From: Pseudomonas aestuarii
GTDB lineage: Bacteria > Pseudomonadota > Gammaproteobacteria > Pseudomonadales > Pseudomonadaceae
Length of the DNA: 64,000 bases
NCBI RefSeq assembly: GCF_027988105.1
Contig: NZ_JAQJZJ010000007.1
Location: 1 to 64,000 of the forward strand
Reading direction: 5' to 3'
This document shows positions 37,076-44,736 of the stretch, one piece after another. Each line of letters begins with the position of its first letter. The stretch's first letter is position 1. A program made the translations under genes and the position numbers. The notes beneath the pieces were generated by a model. That model was not told the origin of the DNA and made no database searches. It was given only the letters and a program-made list of their open reading frames with translations.

Positions 37076-38635
37076 TTGAGCGAAAAAAGCTACCTGCTGG
37101 CCATCGATAATGGCACCCAGAGCGTGCGTGCGCTGTTGTTCGACCTGCATGGCAACCTGCTCGGCAAGGGCAAGGTGGAACTCGATGCCTACTACTCCAG
37201 CCAGCCCGGTTGGGCCGAGCAGGATCCGGAGTATTTCTGGGCCAGTCTGGGCGAAGCCTGCCAGCGGCTGTGGGCGCAGGTGGATATCGACCGCCGTCTG
37301 ATCAAGGGCGTGGCGCTGACCACCCAGCGTGGCACGCTGATCCATGTCGATGCGCGGGGCCAGCCGCTGCGCCCGGCGATCCTCTGGCTCGATCAGCGTC
37401 AGGCCGAAGTCCGCGGCAGGATCAAGGGGCCCTGGGGCTGGCTGTTCAAAGTGATCGGCGCGCAACCGACGGTCGATCATTTTCGCGCCCAGGCCGAGGT
37501 TAACTGGGTCGCGCAGAACCAGCCGGAGATCTGGGCGCAAACCGATAAGGTCCTGCTGCTTTCCGGGTTTCTCAGCCATCGTCTGTGCGGTCGCTTCGTC
37601 GATTCGCTGGCCTGCTGCGTGGGCTACCTGCCGTTCGACTACAAGCGTCTGCGATGGGCCGCGCCGCGTGACTGGAAGTGGCAGGCCATGCCAGTGCGCC
37701 GCGAGCAGTTGCCGCAACTGCGCAAGCCAGGCGAGCGGCTCGGCAGCATCAGCGCCGCCGCCAGCCGCCACACCGGTATTCCCGAGGGCTTGCCGTTGAT
37801 CGCCGCCGGTGCCGACAAGGCCTGCGAAGTGCTCGGCGCGGGTGTGCTGGAACCGCATATCGCCTGCCTGTCGTATGGCACCACCGCAACCATCAATACC
37901 ACCCGGCGCACCTACCTGGAAACCATTGCACTGATCCCGCCTTACCCGGCGGCGCTGCCCGATCATTTCAACACCGAGGTGATGATCTACCGCGGCTTCT
38001 GGATGGTCAGCTGGTTCAAACAGCAGTTCGGCCAGCGCGAAATGCAGCGCGCCAAGGCGCTGGGCGTCGAGCCCGAAGCGCTGTTCGACGAGCTGGTCAA
38101 CGCCGTGCCGGCGGGCTGCATGGGCCTGATGCTGCAACCCTACTGGTCGCCGGGTATTCGTGAACCGGGGCTGGAGGCCAAGGGTTCGATCATCGGGTTT
38201 GGCGATGTGCATACCCGCGCGCATCTCTATCGGGCCATTCTCGAAGGCCTGGCCTATGCCCTGCGCCAGGGCAAGGAGAAGATCGAGAAGCGCTCGGGCA
38301 CCAGGATCACCCGGCTGCGAGTGTCCGGTGGTGGCTCGCAGAGCGATGCGGCCATGCAGTTGACCGCCGATATCTTCGGCCTGCCGGCCGAGCGCCCACA
38401 TATCTACGAAACCTCCGGCCTCGGTGCGGCCATCGACTGCGCCGTCGGCCTTGGCCTGCACCCGGATTTCCCCAGTGCTATCGCGGCCATGACCCGGGTC
38501 GGCCAGGTATTCCAGCCCAACCCGGCGGCGCAGCGCATCTACCAGCAACTGTATCGCGGGGTCTACTTGCGTATGTACAAGCAGCTCAAGCCGCTGTATC
38601 GGCGCATTCGCGCGATCACCGGCTATCCAGCATAA
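37076..38635 (+). CDS. FGGY-family carbohydrate/polyol kinase
   Basis: 519 residues starting with TTG at 37076 (AAAGGA eight bases upstream). The ATPase phosphate loop AIDNGTQSVRALLFD is at the N-terminus, ALTTQRGTLI and PAILWLDQRQ follow, and the FGGY C-terminal signature region RLRVSGGGSQSDAAMQLTAD lies at ~420. The kinase probably phosphorylates a polyol, glycerol analogue or sugar so that the GlpD-like enzyme upstream can oxidise it. The substrate cannot be named from sequence. Glycerol kinase GlpK differs in its conserved residues. Confidence 0.88.
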   Translation: MSEKSYLLAIDNGTQSVRALLFDLHGNLLGKGKVELDAYYSSQPGWAEQDPEYFWASLGEACQRLWAQVDIDRRLIKGVALTTQRGTLIHVDARGQPLRPAILWLDQRQAEVRGRIKGPWGWLFKVIGAQPTVDHFRAQAEVNWVAQNQPEIWAQTDKVLLLSGFLSHRLCGRFVDSLACCVGYLPFDYKRLRWAAPRDWKWQAMPVRREQLPQLRKPGERLGSISAAASRHTGIPEGLPLIAAGADKACEVLGAGVLEPHIACLSYGTTATINTTRRTYLETIALIPPYPAALPDHFNTEVMIYRGFWMVSWFKQQFGQREMQRAKALGVEPEALFDELVNAVPAGCMGLMLQPYWSPGIREPGLEAKGSIIGFGDVHTRAHLYRAILEGLAYALRQGKEKIEKRSGTRITRLRVSGGGSQSDAAMQLTADIFGLPAERPHIYETSGLGAAIDCAVGLGLHPDFPSAIAAMTRVGQVFQPNPAAQRIYQQLYRGVYLRMYKQLKPLYRRIRAITGYPA

Positions 38636-38790
38636 GTCGCGGGCCAGTTGGCACGCTTGAGAGCCTGCATGGCAAAAGGCAGGGGCTCGACTAAGGTGCA
38701 AATAGCATGCGTGATAGGGTGGCCATGCCGCACGCTGTCACGCGCGCTACGCGACGCCATAAAAATCATAAGAAGCAGAGGGTCAGCCGT

Positions 38791-39150
38791 TTGAAAATAC
38801 TGATAGTCGATGATTCGGCCATGTCACGAAAACTGGTGCTCAAAGCCCTGCCGGCGGATTTACAGGCTGTCGTGACCCAGGCCGCTAACGGTGAGGAGGC
38901 CTTGGCGGCATTCCATGCGGGCCATGCCGAGGTGATCTTTCTCGATCTGACCATGCCGGTGATGGACGGTTTTCGTACCCTGGAGCAACTCAAGCGCGAG
39001 GATGCCAACGCCATCGTCATTGTCATCAGCGCCGATATTCAGCCTCAAGCCCAGCAGCGCGTGCGCGACCTGGGCGCGGCGGCATTCGTCAAGAAACCCA
39101 TTACCCCCGAGGCCATGCAGGCGGCGCTGTATGAAGTAGGGCTGATCTAG
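38791..39150 (+). CDS. CheY-like response regulator (receiver only)
   Basis: 119 residues from a TTG start at 38791, giving MKILIVDDSAMSRK. AGAGGG lies about nine bases upstream; earlier starts would add a long unrelated basic tail. The acidic pair VDD, phospho-acceptor Asp52 in FLDLTMPVMDG, Ser in VISAD and Lys in FVKKPI are all present, so it should be phosphorylatable. It has no output domain. Its TAG abuts the ATG of the CheC-like gene. Confidence 0.9.
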   Translation: MKILIVDDSAMSRKLVLKALPADLQAVVTQAANGEEALAAFHAGHAEVIFLDLTMPVMDGFRTLEQLKREDANAIVIVISADIQPQAQQRVRDLGAAAFVKKPITPEAMQAALYEVGLI

Positions 39151-39768
39151 ATGAGCAGCCAGCTAGCGAACCTGAGTGAAGACCAGCGTGATGCCCTGCA
39201 GGAACTGATGAACGTGGCCATGGGCCAGGGCGCTGACCGCCTGGCCCGCTTGACCGAAACCTTCGTCACCCTGTCAGTCCCCAGCATCCATGCCGTCGAC
39301 GTGACCAATACCAGTCTGCTCAGTCAGCTGACGATCGCCAGTCAGCCGGCCATCATCACCCGTCAGTCTTTTCTCGGTCGCCTGCGCGGCGAGGTGATGG
39401 TCTGCTTTGGTGAGAATGGTGCCGATCAGCTGGCCGACTTGATGGGCTATGAAGGGGTGGAAAAACACAGCATTCAGGATGAGCTGATGCTGGACGTCAC
39501 CAATATCCTTACCGGCGCCTGTATCAATGGTCTGGCGCAGCAGGTCGATATCAAGGTGAGTTACGGACCGCCCTCCTTGCTGTCGCGCGGACGTTCGCTG
39601 CAGGAGGTGCTCGGTGCCGAGGAGCTGCGTGGCCATCAGGCGCTGGTGCTGGAGATCCATTTCGAAGTGGCGACCCACCGCTTCTATTGTGATCTGCTGG
39701 TGTGCATCACCGAAGACACGGTGGCCACCGTTATCAAAGTCATCGATCAGTTGTTGAGTGATATCTAG
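39151..39768 (+). CDS. CheC-like phosphatase
   Basis: 205 residues. Two CheC signature helices are visible, ALQELMNVAMGQGADRLARL near the start and DELMLDVTNILTGACINGL at ~112. These carry the Glu/Asp-x-x-Asn pairs that in CheC/CheX remove phosphate from CheY. The second site has Asp in place of Glu. CheC is rare in classical Pseudomonas chemotaxis clusters. Here it sits between a single-domain receiver and a histidine kinase, so it most likely resets that receiver. Confidence 0.88.
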   Translation: MSSQLANLSEDQRDALQELMNVAMGQGADRLARLTETFVTLSVPSIHAVDVTNTSLLSQLTIASQPAIITRQSFLGRLRGEVMVCFGENGADQLADLMGYEGVEKHSIQDELMLDVTNILTGACINGLAQQVDIKVSYGPPSLLSRGRSLQEVLGAEELRGHQALVLEIHFEVATHRFYCDLLVCITEDTVATVIKVIDQLLSDI

Positions 39769-39795
39769 GGCTGATCATCGGAATAAGGATGCGAG

Positions 39796-41130
39796 ATGAC
39801 GTCTGCTCCAGGAGAAGTATTGCCCGCGGAGTTGGTGGAAGTGCTGCAGAGCATCAACCTCGGCGTAGTGTTACTCGATAGCCAGTATCGGGTAGCGTTC
39901 TGGAACGATTTCATGGCGATCCACAGCGGCAAGGGCTGCGATGAGGCCCGGGGGCAGTCGCTGTTCGATCTGTTTCCGGAGTTGCCGCGGCTATGGGTGC
40001 AGAAGAAGGTCGACGGGGTGTTCGCCTTGCACAACCTGGCATTCACTTCCTGGCAGCAACGCCCGCACCTGTTCAGTTTCTCCGGCAGCCGGCCCATTAC
40101 CGGCTCGACCGAAATGATGTACCAGAACTGCACCTTCTCGCCGATGGTGGAGGCCCCGGGCACCGTCAAGTATGTCTGCCTGACCATCTCCGATGCCACT
40201 GAAACCGCGGCTCAGCATCTGCAGCTGGAACAGCTCAATCAACTGCTGCGCGCGGAACAAATCGAGCAGGCGCGACTGATTCACAAGCTCGAAGACACCC
40301 AGGCGCAACTGCTGCAGTCGGAAAAAATGGCGGCGATCGGCCAGTTGGCCGCAGGCGTTGCCCACGAAATCAATAACCCGGTGGGTTACGTCTATTCCAA
40401 CTTCAGCAGCCTGGAGCGTTATGTCAGTGATCTGTTCCGCCTGATCGAGAGCTATCAGGCGGCGGCTGTTGAACACCAGGATGCGGCCTTGGGCGCACAA
40501 CTGGAGCAGGCCAATCAGGCGCTGGATTTCGATTTTCTGCGCAGTGACATGGCCGACCTGGTGCGTGAGTCACGCCAGGGCCTGGAGCGGGTGAAGCAGA
40601 TCGTCCAAGATCTGCGCGATTTCTCCCATATCGACTCGGGCGACTGGCAGGAAGCCGATTTGCACAAGGGCCTCGACAGTACGCTCAACGTGATCTGGAA
40701 CGAGATCAAGTTCAAGGCCGAGGTGGTCAAGAACTATGGCGAACTACAGCCGGTGCAGTGTCTCGGCTCGCAGCTCAACCAGGTATTCATGAACCTGATC
40801 ATCAATGCCGCCCATGCCATCGAAGGACAGGGCACTATCTGGCTGGAAACCGGAACTCTGGATGATTGGGTGTTCGTGCGGGTGCGCGACAGTGGCAGTG
40901 GTATTGCCCCGGAGCATCTGACCCGCTTGTTCGACCCGTTCTTTACCACCAAGCCGGTCGGGCAAGGTACCGGCCTTGGGCTGTCGGTGTCTTACAGTAT
41001 CGTGGCCAATCACCATGGCCGTCTGGAAGTCGAGAGCGAGCCTGGCAAGGGCGCGGTGTTTACCGTCTGGTTGCCACGCTGCCAGCCGCTGCAGGGCGAT
41101 AGCGCGGACGAACTGCAAGCGGGTGAGTGA
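39796..41130 (+). CDS. PAS-domain sensor histidine kinase
   Basis: 444 residues, soluble. An N-terminal PAS domain (~12-130) and a coiled coil (~135-180) precede the H-box AHEINNP (His190), with a long helical DHp region to ~300 and an HATPase domain. That domain has the N-box LIINAAHAI, G1 DSGSGI, F-box FDPFFTTKP and G2 GTGLGLSVSYSI. With no membrane segment it should sense an internal signal. It is the last gene of a three-gene unit with the CheY-like and CheC-like genes (27-base gap). Confidence 0.92.
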   Translation: MTSAPGEVLPAELVEVLQSINLGVVLLDSQYRVAFWNDFMAIHSGKGCDEARGQSLFDLFPELPRLWVQKKVDGVFALHNLAFTSWQQRPHLFSFSGSRPITGSTEMMYQNCTFSPMVEAPGTVKYVCLTISDATETAAQHLQLEQLNQLLRAEQIEQARLIHKLEDTQAQLLQSEKMAAIGQLAAGVAHEINNPVGYVYSNFSSLERYVSDLFRLIESYQAAAVEHQDAALGAQLEQANQALDFDFLRSDMADLVRESRQGLERVKQIVQDLRDFSHIDSGDWQEADLHKGLDSTLNVIWNEIKFKAEVVKNYGELQPVQCLGSQLNQVFMNLIINAAHAIEGQGTIWLETGTLDDWVFVRVRDSGSGIAPEHLTRLFDPFFTTKPVGQGTGLGLSVSYSIVANHHGRLEVESEPGKGAVFTVWLPRCQPLQGDSADELQAGE

Positions 41131-41332
41131 TGCATACTGCTCTGGCTGGACAAAAGACCGCAGGGCCTCTTCATGCGAGTGAGTGCTGCCGCACCTGTGC
41201 AGGCTTTTCATTGTCCACTCAGAGGTTGTGAACATATCGAGCGCCGCCGCGATCATTTGCAGGCGGCTGCATTCGGCGAGAGTTTTGCCCCAGCTCTCAG
41301 TCTCGATCTGATTAGTCCCCAAGGCGCTGGTT

Positions 41333-42229
41333 ATGAGTGAACGTAGAGCATTATTGATCCTGCATGGCAAGCAAGCCGGCAACCAAGAGGTGCGCGCCGC
41401 GGTGGCAGCGCGTCGAGAGGATGGCTGGCAGCTCGACGTGCGGGTCACCTGGGAGGCGGGTGACGCCCGTCGATTGGTCAACGAGGCCCTGCAAGCCGGC
41501 TATCCGAACTTGATCGTCGGGGGTGGTGACGGCATGTTGCGCGAAGTGGCCGAGGCGATGGCGCTGGCGCACACTGAGGCCAGCCTGGTGCTGCTGCCGC
41601 TGGGAACCGCCAACGACTTCGCCAATGCCGCCGGGCTGCCGTTGAGTCCTCTCGAGGCGCTGGCATTGCTGGATACGCCAGCGCAGCCGATCGACCTGGG
41701 CGAGGTCGATGGTCAGCTTTTCCTCAATATGGCTACGGGTGGTTTTGGCTCAAATGTCACCGCCAACACCTCCGAAGACCTCAAGCGCCTGCTCGGCGGC
41801 ACTGCCTACTTTCTCACCGGCTTGACCCGCTTTGCCGAGGTGCGTTCGGCCTTTGGTCGCTTCACCGGTCCGGATTTCCTCTGGGAGGGCGAGTTCATCG
41901 CCATGGGCATAGGCAATGGGCAACAGGCCGGCGGCGGGCATGTGCTTTGCCCGGATGCGCGAGTGAATGATGGTTTGCTGGACCTCTGCATCGTCCCGGC
42001 CGCAGAGGACATGGTTGGCACCTTGGGCACCCTGTTTTCCGGCGGGATCAACGGCTTGCAAAGCATCGCGCTTGGCGCGCGCTTGCCCTGGGTGGAGATC
42101 GAGGCGCCGGAAGGCCTTGATGTGAATCTGGATGGCGAGCCGCTGGAAAGCCGGCACCTGCGTTTTTCCGCGCGGCGTAATGCGTTACGGGTGCATTTGC
42201 CGGTGGATTCGCCGCTACTGCGTGCGTGA
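41333..42229 (+). CDS. yegS: YegS-like lipid kinase (diacylglycerol kinase catalytic family)
   Basis: 298 residues, the normal YegS length. The nucleotide-binding GGGDGMLREVAEAM and PLGTANDFANAAGLP motifs, NMATGGFGSNV and the C-terminal beta sandwich (LDVNLDGEPLESRHLRF) are all present. YegS phosphorylates a membrane lipid, phosphatidylglycerol in vitro for the E. coli enzyme. It is followed after 127 bases by cheV; no functional link is evident. Confidence 0.92.
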   Translation: MSERRALLILHGKQAGNQEVRAAVAARREDGWQLDVRVTWEAGDARRLVNEALQAGYPNLIVGGGDGMLREVAEAMALAHTEASLVLLPLGTANDFANAAGLPLSPLEALALLDTPAQPIDLGEVDGQLFLNMATGGFGSNVTANTSEDLKRLLGGTAYFLTGLTRFAEVRSAFGRFTGPDFLWEGEFIAMGIGNGQQAGGGHVLCPDARVNDGLLDLCIVPAAEDMVGTLGTLFSGGINGLQSIALGARLPWVEIEAPEGLDVNLDGEPLESRHLRFSARRNALRVHLPVDSPLLRA

Positions 42230-42290
42230 TGTCGATGGCCCTTGGCTGGCACCGTTGCGCCGGCTCGTGCAAGATGGCGTCCGGTCGGCT

Positions 42291-42316
42291 TCAGCACTGT
42301 CGCTCCTGGCCGATAC
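42291..42316 (+). promoter_or_regulatory. Candidate FliA promoter for second cheV
   Basis: GCCGATAC at 42309-42316 equals the sigma28 -10 consensus. The upstream element TCAGCACT with 10-base spacing (or TTCAGCAC with 11) is only a partial match to TCAAGTTT. It lies 40 bases before the cheV start. Confidence 0.35.
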
Positions 42317-42356
42317 CCTGTTGTAACTGGATTCGATAAACACTTTGGAGCGCGCA

Positions 42357-43292
42357 ATGGCTGGCATTCTCGACTCGGTGGATCAACGCACCCAACTGGT
42401 GGGCGAGAACCGCCTGGAAATCCTGATGTTTCGCCTGGCCGGGCGGCAGTTGTTCGCGATCAACGTGTTCAAGGTGCAGGAAGTCCTGCAGATGCCCAAG
42501 CTGACGCTGATGCCTCACCGCCATCGTTTCGTCTGTGGCGTGGTCAACCTGCGTGGCCAGACCCTGCCGGTCATCGACCTGTCACAAGCCATCGGCATGC
42601 GCCCGATTGTGCCGGATGAGCACAGCACCATCATCGTGACCGAATACAACCGTTCCGTGCAGGCCTTTCTGGTCGGCGGCGTCGACCGCATTCTCAACCT
42701 CAACTGGGAATCCATCATGCCCCCACCGGGTAGTGCGGGGCGTCAGCATTACCTGACGGCGATCACCAAGGTCGAAGAACAGTTGGTGGAAATCATTGAC
42801 GTGGAAAAGGTCTTGGCCGAGATCGTGCCCTACAACGCCAAGATTTCCGGCGACCGCCTGGCCGACCCTGTGCTGGCGCGCGCGCGCGGGCGCGAGGTGC
42901 TGCTGGTAGACGACTCCAGCGTGGCCCTGGCGCAGTTGCGCGAGACCCTATCGCAGTTAGGTTTGAAGATGCATGTGGCCACCGATGGCCTGAAAGGCTT
43001 GAACATGCTGAAAAAATGGGCCGATGCCGGTGAGCGGATGACCGACAAACTGCTGATGATCTTCACCGATGCGGAAATGCCCGAGATGGACGGCTATCGT
43101 CTGACCACCGAAATCCGTCAGGATCCTCGCCTGAAGGATCTCTATGTGGTGCTGCATACCTCGCTGTCGGGTAGTTTCAACGAGGCCATGGTGAAGAAGG
43201 TCGGTTGCGACAACTTCCTTTCCAAGTTCCAGCCGGACAAACTGGTCGACGTGATCCGCGAACGCCTGATGCTGGACGAACCAAGCGCGTAG
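42357..43292 (+). CDS. cheV: Chemotaxis protein CheV (second copy)
   Basis: 311 residues from ATG 42357 (GGAG six bases upstream). CheW-like domain (~15-165) with FKVQEVLQMPKLTLMPHRH and GVVNLRGQTLPVIDLSQAIG, then a receiver domain with VDDSS and phospho-acceptor Asp in FTDAEMPEMDGY. It is longer than the CheV at 28587 by a stretch in the receiver loop (KKWADAGERMTDK), so the two are diverged paralogues that probably serve different receptors. Confidence 0.94.
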   Translation: MAGILDSVDQRTQLVGENRLEILMFRLAGRQLFAINVFKVQEVLQMPKLTLMPHRHRFVCGVVNLRGQTLPVIDLSQAIGMRPIVPDEHSTIIVTEYNRSVQAFLVGGVDRILNLNWESIMPPPGSAGRQHYLTAITKVEEQLVEIIDVEKVLAEIVPYNAKISGDRLADPVLARARGREVLLVDDSSVALAQLRETLSQLGLKMHVATDGLKGLNMLKKWADAGERMTDKLLMIFTDAEMPEMDGYRLTTEIRQDPRLKDLYVVLHTSLSGSFNEAMVKKVGCDNFLSKFQPDKLVDVIRERLMLDEPSA

Positions 43293-43364
43293 GACGGTTC
43301 GGGCGGTGATCCGCTCGAAGCGAAGCGACATTTTTTACGTTGCGCCGATAGCGGCCAGCAACCC

Positions 43365-43850
43365 CTACGGCTGCTCATCGAGACGTTGGCGCAGGCGCTC
43401 GATGCGCTTGCGGTTGACGCCCAGGTCCGAGTAGCCCAGGCGTGAGGCCGAGCGTACATCGACGGCCTGCTCGCCGATCAGGAACTCCACATCATCGACG
43501 AAGCGCAGTACCTGGCTGCTGAATTCGGCACGCAAGTAATTCGCGTCCTGCTCGATCAGGCGCGCGCGAGGTTCGTCGGCCAATAGCTTGACCATCAGTG
43601 CCTGGGTCTGGCTCGGGCTGCCCTTGAGCGGCAACGGCTCGACCCGGTGCTCTTCGTCGCTGGCCTGGCTGCTGACGCAGTTGGGCGACTCCGGGCAGGG
43701 CGTCAGGCGCCCATCGTGCACCCCGAGATTGTCGGGCGGGCTGCCACTGCAGGCACTCAGCATAACCAGCAGGGCAAAAGCCAGCGCAGGCTTGTGAGTG
43801 GGCCGGGTTACTCGTATAAGGACTTTTTGCCGAACGGGAAGCTGGCTCAT
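43365..43850 (-). CDS. DUF1499 lipoprotein
   Basis: 161 residues. The N-terminal segment is basic, then hydrophobic, ending in lipobox LSAC (Cys ~34). The mature part has the DUF1499 opening CPESPNCVSSQ and continues to the VEFLIGEQAVDVRSASRLGYSDLGVNRKR motif. Function unknown; the domain is common in proteobacterial envelope proteins. The start ATG overlaps that of the divergent MOSC gene (CATG), and each ribosome site lies within the other gene's coding sequence. Confidence 0.85.
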   Translation of the reverse strand: MSQLPVRQKVLIRVTRPTHKPALAFALLVMLSACSGSPPDNLGVHDGRLTPCPESPNCVSSQASDEEHRVEPLPLKGSPSQTQALMVKLLADEPRARLIEQDANYLRAEFSSQVLRFVDDVEFLIGEQAVDVRSASRLGYSDLGVNRKRIERLRQRLDEQP

Positions 43851-44652
43851 GTTACGTCTCTCCGGGTTGTACCGTTATCCACTGAAGTCCGCCATCGCCG
43901 AACCACTGACTGAAATTCAGCTGGATGCCCTGGGCGTGGTCGGTGACCGTCGCTGGATGGTAGTCGATGCACAGAACGGGCGCTTTCTTACCCAGCGGGC
44001 ATTGCCGCAGATGAGTCAATTGCTGGCACGGCACAATGCCGCGGGAGGTCTGACCCTGAGCGCGTCCGGTTTTCCTGTGCTGGAAGTGCCTTTGCTAGGT
44101 GCTGATGCCGCACTGCGTGGCGTGTTTATCTGGAGCGACAGCCTGTATGTACCAGATGCGGGCGATGAGGCGGCTGAGTGGTTGAGTCGATTCATCGGCA
44201 AGCCCTGCCGGCTGGTCCATGTGCCTGCCGAGCGCGCCCGGTTCATCGCGGGCAATCTCAGCACGCAAGAGAAGGTCGGTTTCGCCGATGGCTTCCCATT
44301 GCTGTTGATCGGTCAGGCTTCACTGGATGATCTGTCGGCGCGGGTCGGACGACCGTTGGAGATCCTGCGTTTTCGGCCGAATCTGGTGGTCGAGGGCGGC
44401 GCGGCCTATGCCGAGGACAGTTGGCGGCGGATCCGCATTGCTGGCATCGAGTTTCGCGTGGCCAAGGGTTGCTCGCGCTGCATCCTCACGACCCTGGATC
44501 CGCTGACCGGCGAGCGCAGTGCCGACCGGGAACCGCTCACCACGCTGAAGACCTATCGCGCCCGGGATGGCGAGGTGTACTTCGGTCAGAATCTGATCAA
44601 TCAAGGTGTCGGTGAACTGCAACTCGGTATGTCGGTTGAGGTGTTGGAGTAA
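43849..44652 (+). CDS. MOSC domain protein, YcbX-like
   Basis: 267 residues. The N-terminal beta-barrel domain LSGLYRYPLKSAIAEPL is followed by the MOSC domain with the conserved Cys in VAKGCSRCILTTLDP, and GQNLINQGVGELQLGMSVEVL at the end. MOSC proteins bind the molybdenum cofactor through that Cys. YcbX reduces N-hydroxylated compounds. The molybdenum cofactor genes 11 kb away are consistent, but the link is not operonic. Confidence 0.88.
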   Translation: MLRLSGLYRYPLKSAIAEPLTEIQLDALGVVGDRRWMVVDAQNGRFLTQRALPQMSQLLARHNAAGGLTLSASGFPVLEVPLLGADAALRGVFIWSDSLYVPDAGDEAAEWLSRFIGKPCRLVHVPAERARFIAGNLSTQEKVGFADGFPLLLIGQASLDDLSARVGRPLEILRFRPNLVVEGGAAYAEDSWRRIRIAGIEFRVAKGCSRCILTTLDPLTGERSADREPLTTLKTYRARDGEVYFGQNLINQGVGELQLGMSVEVLE

Positions 44653-44736
44653 GCCGCACGCTTCAAGCCTGCAGTTGCCAATCCAGACGTGAAGGGGTGC
44701 CTGAGCACCTCGTCCGGATTCACCTGCTGCCTCCGC

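Noticed and set aside
38648..38663. TTGGCACG resembling a sigma54 -24 element before the CheY-CheC-kinase unit
   Set aside because: The -12 GC element is missing at the required spacing (AGAG instead of TTGC).
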